Positions 22,684-33,139 of a stretch of DNA of 64,000 nucleotides are shown one piece after another. The notes under the pieces are model-generated. The model did no database searches and had not been told where the DNA came from. It was given only the letters and a program-made list of their open reading frames with translations. A program made the translations under genes and the position numbers. The stretch's first letter is position 1; every line of letters begins with the position of its first letter. This DNA is from Lepas anatifera (lineage: Eukaryota > Arthropoda > Thecostraca > Lepadidae), in NCBI GenBank assembly GCA_034440635.1, contig JAOTON010000333.1, forward strand, positions 1,426,001 through 1,490,000. The letters are read 5' to 3'.

Positions 22684-24723
22684 TCAATTGCTTTGAGCTC
22701 CAGCTGCTGCAAACGTGGAAGGAGTTGATCTTAGAAGCTCCAGAGAGATGTCCTTGCTCAGGAGAGCTAGATCAGCTGCCAGCCGGTGCTTGTTTTGAGC
22801 TCTTTTCCAGAGGCGCTCAGACGCAGAAGAAGAGCTCACGACCGGGTCACTGGTGACTAGCAGGAAACGAAACACATCACCCATATTGTGAAGCCGGGAG
22901 TCTTCTAGCGTGGTTGAGGCGGTACGCCCGGACGTCCTTGTTGCGATATTCCTGGGCTTCTTCGCTCAGTATTCCGATCGGAAGTAGCGGGGAATCCACT
23001 ACAGCAGATCCATGAATGAGTTTTTGTGCACAGCGGCTGGCATAGGATACCACTTATACAAGAGACGCACTGGTTGGCAGTTTCGTCACAATAGGTTTGG
23101 AAGGCCTGAACGTTGATACCGTAGCCAGACGACATGGTCTGCAGAATGACGGCCATCCTATGGATCAGTTGTTTGTCCACTCCCGTCACTTCTGCAAATG
23201 CTGCCCCGTCTCTGAACGCGCGTCGGGCTGTGTTTCCATCATTAGATGAGCCTTTTCCGCCACTGCGCGGCTTATCCACATGCAGGTGCATGGTGTCCCA
23301 AAACCTTTTCTGAGTGTTTTGTTTTCTGCGTGCGTCCACCTCTTTGTCTCCAGCACTCGTTACTCGCCATTTTTTCAATTCCATTCTATAACCGATATGC
23401 AGAACGCACTCAAACATTCTGATTCAGGCATGCAGTGTGCTAAGTCCGAATCTAAAATGTTCTGTCTTCACACTTCGTTTACGGACAGCTTCTAGACCAT
23501 TCATTTCTCGCGGCGTCGCACCACACAGAGCACAGCGTTGGTGGGATGCCGTGTCCGTGAGAGCACTCACTGCTTTTCCGTTCAGCATGGTTAAATGCAA
23601 GCGGAATCGCACACACACGCGCAGTCCAGGCAGGTTAATGTTTTTTTCTTCCAGCGCTCTTATCTGCTCCTCCCAATATATGTTTTCCTCTGTGATGACC
23701 GTCGCTGTTTCCTTTACGAAGTCCAGCTTCATGGGGCGGCAGAATCGTGTTGATGCACAGGCGTTGTTTTGCCATGACATGTTCTGCACACGTCATCCTT
23801 AGTGGCACCATTGAGGTCAGCAGAACTTGGGCATCCTGACTGGGATGAGACGTGCCGGCCTGTTAGAATGAGGTGTGATCTGATGAGCCATCAAACCCCC
23901 ACTTTCACTCCAGCTGAAGGACTACCTCACCTTGGCCATCAGATACCTGGGGAATTACCTCCTCTTGCAGTGGCACTCTTCGCTGGTCTGTGTGGTCGAG
24001 CAAAGACTGCAGAGGTACCTCGGCCCTGTTGGGATCCACCTTTAAATTGTCGGGTAAACAAGCAGCTTTGGCTTCCCGGATGATGTATGTGGGATAGATA
24101 TCAGCTCCTTGCTGCTTTGCCGACAGTCGAATATATTGCCACGTGGATTTGGTGTGCCGAGCATCGATAAATACAGCCAGGGTCTCCTCCCTGTTATATA
24201 TACGAAGCTCAGACACAGACCGTTGCAATAGTCTCCGGGTTTTTGTGGGGCGCGTGGGTGTTGCTTCCTTTAATACGTAGGACAAATCTCTTCTTCCTTC
24301 AGACCTTGATCGCCTTTTCGCTGCATGCAAAAGTTGATCGGCACAGTACGTGGATAGCTTTGTTGCTGCACGTCGCTTGGCGTCCGCTAACTTCAGTCGA
24401 TCAAAATCGGGAACGGGCCGTCCCCGTCTGACGGAGGTTTTTGCCTCTTGAGGGGCAGAATATCCCATAAATATGCCTTCCAGTTCTGAATCAAGTCATG
24501 CTTTGTTCTTGCTAAAAAAGTGCTCCTTGTACCGTCCTGCCTCATTCCAGCGTGATTTTGCCTTCGTCAGAAAAACACGCAGTGCAGCCTTGCATTTGTG
24601 GAGCTCAGAACCAGATAACTTAAGACATCTTTGGCTGTCAACATAGGATAGCAGGTTTTCCACAGTCACCTTATTTACACCACCACTCAGCTCGAAGCAT
24701 CCAATCAGTCCTTTTCTCAACAT
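22684..24723 (-). pseudogene. Transib/RAG1-like transposase relic
   Basis: A series of minus-strand frames that read, in order, like one transposase. The N-terminus (24723..24496) begins MLRKGLIGCFELSGG. The next block (24468..23905) includes GRPVPDFDRLKLADAKRRAA and AEVPLQSLLDHT. A catalytic-type KWGFDGSSDH follows an in-frame stop near 23890. Then come LTDTASHQRCALCGATPREMN and FGLSTLHA (23789..23424), and VDKPRSGGKGSSNDGNTARR (near 23250). A frame-shifted LLPIGILSEEAQEYRNKD lies near 22960, and FRFLLVTSDPVVSS at 22860. This order (DG motif, Cys pair, LH motif, NDGNTAR motif) is what I recall of Transib transposases, relatives of RAG1. Several stops and frameshifts mean it is dead. In intact relatives, as I recall them, the DG motif reads CDGSSGH; here C and G are replaced by F and D. 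Family assignment is from memory. Confidence 0.7.
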
Positions 24724-25700
24724 TGTTCCTTAGTGGTGGATTCCTTTTTAGATAAAATGTTTAGAACACAACATTTAAAGCAAGTGTCCTAGTTATCGAT
24801 AACGCTGGGAGAACCTCACACCACTGCAGTGCCAGAGCAACTGATTTGCCAGCAAAGGCATACGATATACGAATGAACCCCACGGATATCGTATTTGTTT
24901 TGTCCGTTCACCCTAGTTGTCTGACAAAAACAGAGGGGACCGTTCTAGGTTTCTCCCCACGGCGCAATCACAGCCAGACGCCCGTGACCTATCTCCCTGT
25001 GTGCGTCGGTCACTTCTCAAACACACCCTTTGTTTGAACTCGTCATCTGAACCCGCCAGGGAAGACAGAAAGCCCAGAAACCATAGAAAGGCTCAATAAC
25101 ACAAGTCAGTACAGATCAAGTTCAGTGAGAAATAGGTACTGAGAGACAGCGCTATACTCTTGGAATCATGTCCTAATTAATCACTTTGTGTGTCCCCCAA
25201 AACAGCGTGCCGGAAACAAACCTATCCATGACTTATATTTGAGATTGCCATTCAATTACTTATTTTCTCCATCCACTGCAATTGAAATTTTAAGTAAATA
25301 ACTTTAGCGATATCCAGCACTTGGTAGTAGTAGAGCAAACCGTTGCAGCCTAATGGGACATGGGGCCCGTGGGCCGCACGCATGCCTCCATTAAAACCCA
25401 AATATTTCGAATTGGCGCAAAAATGCGCAAAAATAATTGCTCACCCATCATGGCAAGATGTTTATGGTGCCAATGACGTTCCAAAACCTTTGGACACCCG
25501 TGGAACATTTTTTGAAACTATTTACATTTGGAAAAGCGTTAATGAATTTTGCCCTTGAACCTGTATCCACTAAAATCGCAAAAAGTAGAGGTCATTTTAC
25601 AAATGTATCGTCTTTTTCCTTCAAGATCATAAGTTAACAACAGCTGTGAGCAAGTCCAGCAGTTATTTACTTTTTACCAACATAATATACGGAGCAGGAG
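24724..25700. other. No gene seen
   Basis: Flank 5' of the Transib-like relic. Short frames only. I looked for a CAC-type terminal repeat and found no convincing one. Confidence 0.35.
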
Positions 25701-25838
25701 CGGAAGAAAGATGGACCGTGATTTGTAGGTTTAGGAGGCTGTCTCGGAACAACACAGAATATGTTGACTTTGACAACATTTTTAGCCGAGAAGATAATAT
25801 TTTTGATGAAAATCAATAGTACCACGCCATGCGCCATT

Positions 25839-26243
25839 CATTTCTACGTCGGAAACTGCCAGCAAAATTTGCAAAGCGGAAAAGTCGATTCTCGATTAAA
25901 AATCGACTTTGAAGACGACCAGGCCCATCGTGCAGTGTTCGGGTCAGATGGCGTTATTCAGTATCATGTGTTTTATGCTGCGCGTTCATTGTTAAGACTA
26001 CTCAAGGTCAAGGTCAAAGCTCTTTCCAAGGTCATGACTTTCATTTCTACATCGGAAACTGCCAAAAAAAATTTGCAAAGCGGAAAAGTCGATACTCGAT
26101 TAAAAATCGATTTGGAAGACGACCTGGCCCATCGTGCAGTGTTCGGGTTAGATGGCGTTATTCAGTATCATGTTTTTTATGTTGCGCGTTCATTGTTAAG
26201 ACTACTCAAGGTCAAGGTCAAAGCTCTCAAAGCCCAAGGTCAT
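25839..26243. repeat. 203-bp tandem duplication inside AGGTCA-rich DNA
   Basis: Two copies start at 25839 and 26042, each opening CATTTCTAC(G/A)TCGGAAACTG and ending in CAAGGTCAAGGTCAAAGCTC plus a further AAGGTCATGACTT. A small indel makes the second copy stay in phase, so one 176-codon plus-strand frame (25761..26291) spans both as two similar roughly 68-residue blocks. The frame encodes no known domain and includes the half-site repeats (Lys-Val-Lys-Val-Lys), so I do not call it a gene. Confidence 0.85.
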
Positions 26244-26700
26244 GACTTTATTTTCCGCCCAATGGCTGCTATAGTGCCAGTTATATCTTGAATTATTGGG
26301 AATATGTCATATTGTTACGTCGTAGGTCAGTGACCTAGAATGACCCTGACCTCAAACTTTCAGAGAAAATTATGTTGAACCTTCCCTCTATGGCCGTAAT
26401 CCGCTCTCAGTGTTTTCCCGGCTATTTTCCACATAATCACGGCATTTCCCAATAGGTATCCAGCACTGCCCAGATTTGACCTTTACAACCTCGTTTGGCC
26501 TGGAAGATATTGACTGCTAGGTCGATTAATCTGGGCCGTAGCGTAGACCATCACCCGGACACATTCCAGAACGGAAATCTATTCTACCCCTCTTGATGTT
26601 TGAGATCTCAAGAGAGGACCCCTTTAGAACTTAGACCCCCTTCCTCCCTCCACTATGTGTAGACGTCAGACCCCTCTCCACCGCTCGTGTCAAACGGTGC
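26244..26700. mobile_element. AGGTCA-rich element, right part
   Basis: Words such as GTAGGTCAGTGACCTAGAAT and CATAATCACGGCATTTCCCA recur at about 43445..43565 and, inverted, near 17590..17720, so this belongs to the 17401 subfamily. The right end is probably the C-rich stretch before 26700. Confidence 0.5.
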
Positions 26701-28228
26701 TCGTACAAAGACTGCGCTAATTAACCTGTAATATCAAGTAAGATGATGGCCTCCTTTCGTTCCATCATCAGGGCGTTTGTAGTTTGAAAATTTTGTCTTA
26801 TCAAAATGGTCTTAAAAATTTTGAAAAGTTTGTATTTTTGGCGCTTTCCGCGAGTGCTTTGTAAAATTTCGTATTTTCATTTACATTCTATGTTTTCAAC
26901 ACAGTTACCCTCACTTTAAGGGTGAGTTACTTTCATGATTAGGAAGCATCTTGGCAGGTCCCTCGTCCCGTTCCGTGGAGTTTTGTTTGACTAAAGGCCG
27001 TTGACTCCATATATTATTCAGTACCTAATACTCCTCGTCTTCAATGGGCTTTTCAGAAGCTTGAGAAATCAGTCAATCCTGTAGCCACTGGCGCCTAAAG
27101 TGGTGGGACGTGTCCCCTAACTCGCGAATCAGAAGGGAACGCTCCCCCAAAATTTTGGGACTCGACCTAGGTTCTTTACATTCCCTCTCTATTACCTGCC
27201 TGGCCCTACATGCATGTGGTAAAGTGTACCGTGGGTAGCGTTTTCAGAGACAGCAAAAAACTGCAAAATTTAATTATTCCCCCCAACGGTATCACCTGTC
27301 CGAGTCCGTCCCCCAGAAAAATATGTGGTGACGCCCTTGCGTCGGCGAAAGTAACGCGAGTTTGAAGAGGGCCAGACCAAATATTAAACTTTCTGTGTCA
27401 AAATCTTTAGAAAGTCCGTAGAAAATTTAAGATATTTTGATCCCATATTATTTGTAGTTTGTATTGTTTCAAACCTCGACAATATTTGGTTAGTACAGGC
27501 TTTAGGGGCTGCTAATAATTCACATCACTCGCCCAGGGGAGGGAGGGAGCTAGCCGAAAATTATATGCAACGACGTGGTCGCGGGGGAGGTGCTGGCCGA
27601 AGTGACGTGCCATGGCACTGGTGGACTTTGGCCGCCGGTTGTTTTTGGTCTTTTGCTGTTGAGCCTTGAGTGGTTGTTTGGTTTCACGGGGAAAGTTTAG
27701 CTGCCGAGAGTTAGCACTGAGGCCGAACGTAAACAAAACGTTTGATCTTTGGCCCCGCCGCACTGGTCGACGTCTCCGCTGTTTTGAAATATTCAGAAAA
27801 TATCGAAGGGTAAAGCAACGGCAAAAATAAAAACAAAATATTTATTTATTTATTTATTCATATCGCTAAGAGAAGAAAATTTACAGGCCTAAAATAAATT
27901 CAGGGCCTAAAGATATTCACAATATGCCTCAAGTAAATGACGCCCATCTCGCATAAGAACAATAAAATACATCACCCTGGGTTGAGATGTTCCTCCCAGC
28001 GTATAAATGATTCGGGTAAAACATAAATTAAAAGTTAGAGAAAATACATGGTGTAAAATGACCTGCAGCGGCGATAGCGCTAGCTCGCAGCAAGTACATG
28101 GGGTGAACAGATGTATGTTAAAACATGGACCTAAAAAACTGCTGAAAGATTCTACAAATAGGGATTCCAAATAGCCCAATATTGCAATAGATCCATATCC
28201 CAAGAGCAGGTGCGTGCTGAGACTAGAT
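26701..28228. other. No gene seen; (TTTA)n near 27840
   Basis: About 1.5 kb with unrecognised short frames. A TATTTATTTATTTATTTATT run at about 27838..27858 could be the complement of the AT-rich tail of a minus-strand retroposon lying at 27860..28220, but no reverse-transcriptase motif is visible. Confidence 0.35.
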
Positions 28229-28436
28229 ATGACATCTTTCCTGACTCTTACAGATACAGCAAGACAAAATATGACATCTTTCCTGACTCTTGGTCGTCCA
28301 TCAATATTTAGCAGCTTAATTTTTCGCTTGATTTTTCGCTGCGACTCACGTGACTTTTAGTGCCGCTTGGAAAAAGTATGATCGATTTTTCGCTGCGACT
28401 CACGTGACTTTTAGTGCCGCTTGGAAAAAGAAGTAT
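28229..28436. repeat. Two short tandem duplications
   Basis: TATGACATCTTTCCTGACTC occurs at 28229 and 28270 (41-bp spacing). GATTTTTCGCTGCGACTCAC begins at 28330 and again at 28384 (54-bp period), continuing GTGACTTTTAGTGCCGCTTG. Each 54-bp unit carries a CTCACGTGAC E-box. Confidence 0.85.
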
Positions 28437-29139
28437 CCGGATCAGAAACTAAAAATATTGTCTGCTGCCAAGGTTCGCTAACGATGAAGGCCTTCACCGG
28501 TTTATATCATTTCCAGAATAAACTTATAATACAAGATTCAAGATGCATACAACTGGAAGGCAAGGTTAACACAGGAACACAGAAAAAGTGATGTATAACT
28601 TGAAGACAACATTTTAAAGGAAAACAAAAATACCCAACGAGCACACATATTGGAACAACTGCAGTTTGAGAGCACCTGCACGATTTGCATGTGGAGTGGC
28701 CTCTAAGAATATGTATCAACCGAACATTCAACATCATCATCTTTTAAGACCTGAGAAACGAAAACGAGGAATCACGAAGACAAAAGCGAAGAATGAAAAG
28801 AGAGACCAGTCGACAAATAACGATAATAATTCATCATCACCGTCATCGTCACGCCTTGTGTGTTTGTTATTTTCCATGTTTTTTTCACCGGTTTCCTTCA
28901 AGTCCCACTACCTCACTCCATGGGTTGAGCGCGGCGCCTGTGGCGACCCTCCCCTTGGATAATCCTTGTCCTTCCCCATCAACCATCCTATTCTTATCCT
29001 TATCCTACAGTGTGTTTTTGCTTAAGTTTGTCATTTTCATGTCCCTCATCTTCATTACGACCGGCGTCAGAATAGCCACATGGATAGTGGAGATGCTGTG
29101 TATGTCAAATACAAAATACAAATACAAATACTAATGAGA
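28437..29139. other. No gene seen; possible retroposon tail
   Basis: The stretch ends near 29108..29131 in AAATACAAAATACAAATACAAATACT-like 6-bp repeats, a kind of 3' tail seen on some non-LTR retrotransposons. No coding domain is recognised upstream, so only a short 3' fragment would be present. Confidence 0.3.
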
Positions 29140-29880
29140 ATAGGAGAGCAGGGGACAGTGGCGTGCTCAGGCTGGTGGAATAGGGTTCAGTTTGCAGAAA
29201 CGTGCTCCGGAGTCTAGAAATGGTGATGAGCCTGGAGAAGGGCAGGGGTGTACTTAGACCAAGGGGTGCTGTGGGCAAGGCAAATACTGTACTCCTACTG
29301 CTGGCAAAGGGTATGTAAGGGACAGAGGCGTGCTAAAATACTGGGAAGGGGAAGCGCAGTTGTCAGAGGTGTGTGCTCCGAATGCTGGCAAGGGGATGTA
29401 ATGGACATAGGCGTTCTCATACTGCTGGAAAGGGGAGGTGCAGTTGGCAAAGGAATGCTCAGGAATCTGAAAATGGCATGAGCTTGGAGAAGAGTGGAGA
29501 CGTACTTCAGCGAATAGCGGAGCGGAGGCGGATGCGACCAAGGGGTTGGAGTGGGGAAAAGGTATGCTACTACTGCTGGCAAGGGGAACGTAATGGGTAG
29601 AGGCGTGCCCAGACTCCCGGGAGGAAGGGTGCAGTGGGTAGAGGCGTGCCCAGAAATCTGGCAACGGGGATCAGGTTTGCGAGAGCAATGCATACCTAGT
29701 CCGGGTGCGTGAGCAGATACGTGCTCAGGAATCCGGGAAGGGACGCGCCTGGCGAAGGCGAGACGTGCTCAACTAGGGTTGGCAGAGGTGGACTTCGACT
29801 GCTAAAGGGCGATATAATGGGGGGGCTGCCCAGGCTGTTGTTAAGGGAGAGGGTACATACCGAGGCGTGTCCGTGATATG
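29140..29880 (+). repeat. Degenerate minisatellite, forward block
   Basis: Loose units of about 45-50 bp built from GAGGCGTGCTCAG, an ATNCTGGNAAGGGGA segment and GGTGCAGTTGGCAAAGG. Open frames on both strands are by-products of the repeat. Confidence 0.75.
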
Positions 29881-29939
29881 GGAATGGAGATGCCTGAGAT
29901 GAGTGATGATGTCTCGCTGGCTAATCCTTTCATTTTTAC

Positions 29940-30335
29940 GCCTCTAGTGTGCCCTTTACCGCGTCTACACGCCTCTTCATCCCCACCTTCCATCACCTGC
30001 ACGCCTCTGCTCACTGCCTCTCATTCCTGAAATATGCACTCCTCTGCTCACTAATCCTCTCTCGGGTCTACACCTTGCTCTTTGCCGATTCATAACTACC
30101 TATAGTGGGCGCTATGGCCTACTCCTAAGCCCAAATAACTAACTACCCTAAAGACTCTTGAGCACACCTGCCAACTTCACCCACTGGTAGTAGTCTGAGC
30201 ACGCCTCTGCAAGCTGCACCGCCTTGGTCTAAGTTCGCCCTTGCTCTTCGCCAGGCGCATATCCACTACTAGCTTCCTGAACACGCTTCTGCCAACTGCG
30301 CCCCGTCCCAACAATCTGAGCACACCTGTCATTTT
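29940..30335 (-). repeat. Degenerate minisatellite, inverted block
   Basis: The same unit as 29140..29880 on the opposite strand: CTGAGCACGCCTCTGCAAGC, CTTCTGCCAACTGCGCCCCG and GAGCACACCTGCCAACTTCA. The two blocks therefore face each other around about 60 bp and could fold into an imperfect long hairpin. Confidence 0.7.
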
Positions 30336-30866
30336 ATTTATTATTCCCAGCAGTCTGTACTGCGCTTCAACTCTTGAGATGGAATTGACTGCAATCCTAG
30401 GCTCTTGAGAATAGCATTTATTATTTCTGGCTGTTTATATGGGGTGGGAAAGGCACGGGGGGAGGAGAGTTGGTGCAAAAGCGTAAATATGCCTATGAAA
30501 CGAGAAACGTCTACGGTAAGCCATTTTGATCTGAGACTTACTCAGTACTATGTACGTCAGCAATAATGTGGGCCGGACTCAGGTTGGCTGTTAAGTTTAA
30601 TAGGTGTTTTTTGGCTTTTAGGGCTGCTTGTGCAACCCTAAAAGTATAAAATGCTGCACGCCTGATACAGAATGCCACGGACCAAGCCAAGTTTGCACGC
30701 TAACCGACTGTGTCACCCAGACCCCAAATCCATATACAAATGATGAATGTAACCAAACAAATTCTCATGCAATGAAAACCATTCATGTGTGGAAATATGG
30801 AGCCCAGATGTAAATGTATATTTGCCCTGATGTTTTGAGCCGATTTTTTATATAAGTGTTTTTATC
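30336..30866. other. No gene seen; short hairpin near 30615
   Basis: CTTTTAGGGCTGC, TTGT, GCAACCCTAAAAG at about 30615..30644 forms a short stem-loop related to a better one at 55556. A 61-codon Cys-containing frame at 30628 is unrecognised. Confidence 0.4.
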
Positions 30867-30878
30867 AAGGCGAAACGA

Positions 30879-31064
30879 GGGGGTGCGGAGGTTCGGTGGT
30901 TGACGAGCCCGCTTTCCACGCGGCCAACCCGCGTTCAAGGCACGGCAGATGTCCTGAACAAGGCGCAATCTGGCTCTGGATAAACTCTTCCAGCAGGAAG
31001 AGCTGGCGACGCTATATGATCCTGGTAGTTGATGCGTTAGTAAGCCCCCAAAATTATTACTATG
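30879..31064 (+). mobile_element. tRNA-derived SINE with 12-bp duplication (copy 2)
   Basis: A 186-bp SINE in the 5' flank of the hexosaminidase gene. B-box-like CGCGTTCAAGGCACGG near 30930; body TCCAGCAGGAAGAGCTGGCG and CTGGTAGTTGATGCGTTAGT; tail AAAATTATTACTATG. The flanks AAGGCGAAACGA (30867..30878) and AAGGGGAAATGA (31065..31076) agree at 10 of 12 positions, a slightly decayed target-site duplication. Confidence 0.8.
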
Positions 31065-31415
31065 AAGGGGAAATGATTCGTCAGCTACACCATTTACCGA
31101 AAATAAATCCGAGCTGGCACATTATGTTGCAGTTTTTTCATGCAATTTTGTCATGTCCCCAAGGCGTTGGACTCGTGCATATCGCTCCTTTGTACATGCG
31201 CTTGCAGGTTTCATGCACTTGCAACAAATCAAATGTAGCGGTGCATGCTCATGATATAATTGGACTCGCAATCTGGCCTGCCGCGCCATGGTTAATGTTT
31301 ATCTTTGGTGAGATATTTGTACGCAAAGGCGCTGGGAACAAGCGTGTCTGTTGTGCGAAAACAGCGGTGGCATAGACCGATAGTGAAACGGACGAAGTTC
31401 ACCACAGATAGCAAA

Positions 31416-31420
31416 TATAA
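31416..31420 (+). promoter_or_regulatory. Possible TATA box of the hexosaminidase gene
   Basis: AAATATAAGG at 31413..31422 lies 70 bp upstream of the chosen start codon. A TATA box here would give a 5' leader of roughly 40 bases and no need for an upstream exon. The sequence context is only suggestive. Confidence 0.35.
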
Positions 31421-31489
31421 GGCAATACAGATGTGCCTCTCAACTGCCTGCACCTTCAGTTTCCGCGAGTCAGCGAGACCGGCGGTGCC

Positions 31490-33139
31490 ATGGACATGTT
31501 TCTGTGGACCTCGCTTATGGTGGTGTTGCTAGTCCCGGACTGCCGGGCTGGTGGCTTCCCTAACGTTACAGCATCCAGCGGACGACCGTGGCCTCAGCCC
31601 CAGTTCATCCAATACTACAACAACTCCATAGATCAGCTCTTTCGTGTTGATATCAACGAAGTGCCCATTGTGATCACAGGAAACACGTGCAAGGATCTGG
31701 ACCAAGCGGCAGCTCGATACCAGAAGATTATCCACGAGTTTATAATTTTCTTCCGACGCGGTTTCCCATCCGTAAGCCGACCCGCGCCGACTAATGGCAC
31801 GTCTGGAAAATACGGGGAAGGTCCTGCAGTCATGACGCAAATAGAGGTGAACCTCAAAGGTACTTGTACCGATAATGAGTACCCAGTGTACGACATGGAC
31901 GAATCCTACGAAATTATAGCCAATACGCCTGACGCTCGTGGTAGAGCGATCATCTCAGCTGACACAATCTGGGGAGCCTACCGGGGACTGGAGACAATGT
32001 CGCAGCTGTTCTATATCTTAGACCTCACAGGTGTGTTCGTGCAGAGTTCGCATATTATGGACTTTCCGCGTTACAGCCACCGAGGCTTCTTGCTGGATAC
32101 TGGTCGTCACTTCCTCACCGTGAAGAAGATCAAGGAGATGCTCGATTTAATGGCGTACAACAAATACAACGTCTTCCACTGGCACATCGTCGACGACCAG
32201 TCCTTCCCGTTCTTCAGCGAGAAACTGTTTCTCATGGCGGCGCTTGGTGCGTACCGGGTGGACAAGATCTATAATCCAGATGATGTAGCCAACGTCATAG
32301 AGTACGCCCGCCAGCGAGGGATCCGTGTCATCCCCGAGTTCGACACGCCCGGCCACACTAAGTCTTGGGGCGCCGGGCTTCCTGGTCTTCTTACCGAGTG
32401 CTTCAAGGACGGCGAGTACGACGGCACTAATGGACCCATCGACCCCACGCAGGAGGAGGTATACCTTTACATCGAGATTCTTCTCAACGAGGTGACGCAA
32501 CGCTTTCCTGATAAGTACCTGCATCTTGGCGGCGATGAAGTCAATTTTGGCTACAAGTGTTGGCTGTCCAACCCAAAGGTTGTTGAATGGATGGGAAAGC
32601 ACAACATTACCACCGGCGAAGAGATTGAGGCCATCTACATAGACCGCCTACTGAAGATGGTGGAGGGGCTGCCGACCAAGCCCGAGTACGTTATCTGGCA
32701 AGACGTGATCGACCATGGCGCTACCGTGGCACCCAACACCATCGTCCAGGTGTGGAAGGAGCCCTGGCAGGACGAGATGGACAAGGTCACATCTCTGGGA
32801 CACCGCACCATCCTTAGCTCCTGCTGGTACCTCAACCGCATCAGCTACGGTGTGGACTGGGCGCACGGCTACATCTGCGAGCCGGAGAGTTTTGGCGGGT
32901 CGGACCAACAGAACGCCAACATCATCGGCGGCGAAGCAGCCATGTGGGGGGAGTACGTGGACGTCTCTAATGTGGTGCAGCGCTCCTGGCCGAAGGGCTC
33001 GGCTCCTGCCGAACGTCTCTGGTCGGCCAAGAACGTGACTTCACTGGAGGATGCGGCGGCTCGCTTGGAGGAGCACCGGTGTCGCATGATCTACCGCGGC
33101 TTCGAGGTTGGCCCGGCCAACGGGCCCGGCTTCTGTTAG
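31490..33139 (+). CDS. GH20 beta-N-acetylhexosaminidase, intronless
   Basis: Complete 549-residue beta-hexosaminidase, which removes terminal GlcNAc/GalNAc from glycans, usually in lysosomes or after secretion. I start at 31490 (GCCATGG context) because MDMFLWTSLMVVLLVPDCRA is a good signal peptide; an in-frame ATG at 31433 would bury it. An N-terminal GH20b-type domain (about 30-185) precedes the barrel. Arg198 lies in HRGFLLDTGRH; the barrel also shows FHWHIVDDQSFPF and IPEFDTPGHTKSWG. The catalytic Asp349-Glu350 lies in HLGGDEV; Trp446, Trp486 and Glu488 follow. WYLNRISYG (Asn449-Arg450) equals human HEXA Asn423-Arg424, which favours 6-sulfated substrates; HEXB has Asp-Leu. The C-terminus (GPGFC) matches family ends, and length is between HEXA (529) and HEXB (556). 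Several N-glycosylation sequons occur (NVT, NNS, NGT, NIT, NVT). Vertebrate HEX genes have many introns; this one has none, so retrocopy origin is possible. Confidence 0.95.
   Translation: MDMFLWTSLMVVLLVPDCRAGGFPNVTASSGRPWPQPQFIQYYNNSIDQLFRVDINEVPIVITGNTCKDLDQAAARYQKIIHEFIIFFRRGFPSVSRPAPTNGTSGKYGEGPAVMTQIEVNLKGTCTDNEYPVYDMDESYEIIANTPDARGRAIISADTIWGAYRGLETMSQLFYILDLTGVFVQSSHIMDFPRYSHRGFLLDTGRHFLTVKKIKEMLDLMAYNKYNVFHWHIVDDQSFPFFSEKLFLMAALGAYRVDKIYNPDDVANVIEYARQRGIRVIPEFDTPGHTKSWGAGLPGLLTECFKDGEYDGTNGPIDPTQEEVYLYIEILLNEVTQRFPDKYLHLGGDEVNFGYKCWLSNPKVVEWMGKHNITTGEEIEAIYIDRLLKMVEGLPTKPEYVIWQDVIDHGATVAPNTIVQVWKEPWQDEMDKVTSLGHRTILSSCWYLNRISYGVDWAHGYICEPESFGGSDQQNANIIGGEAAMWGEYVDVSNVVQRSWPKGSAPAERLWSAKNVTSLEDAAARLEEHRCRMIYRGFEVGPANGPGFC

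Noticed and set aside
31433..31489. Upstream start codon for the hexosaminidase
   Set aside because: It would place 19 extra residues before a clear signal peptide; the ATG at 31490 has the better context.
32147..32602. 151-codon minus-strand gene
   Set aside because: It is the antisense shadow of the hexosaminidase catalytic domain.
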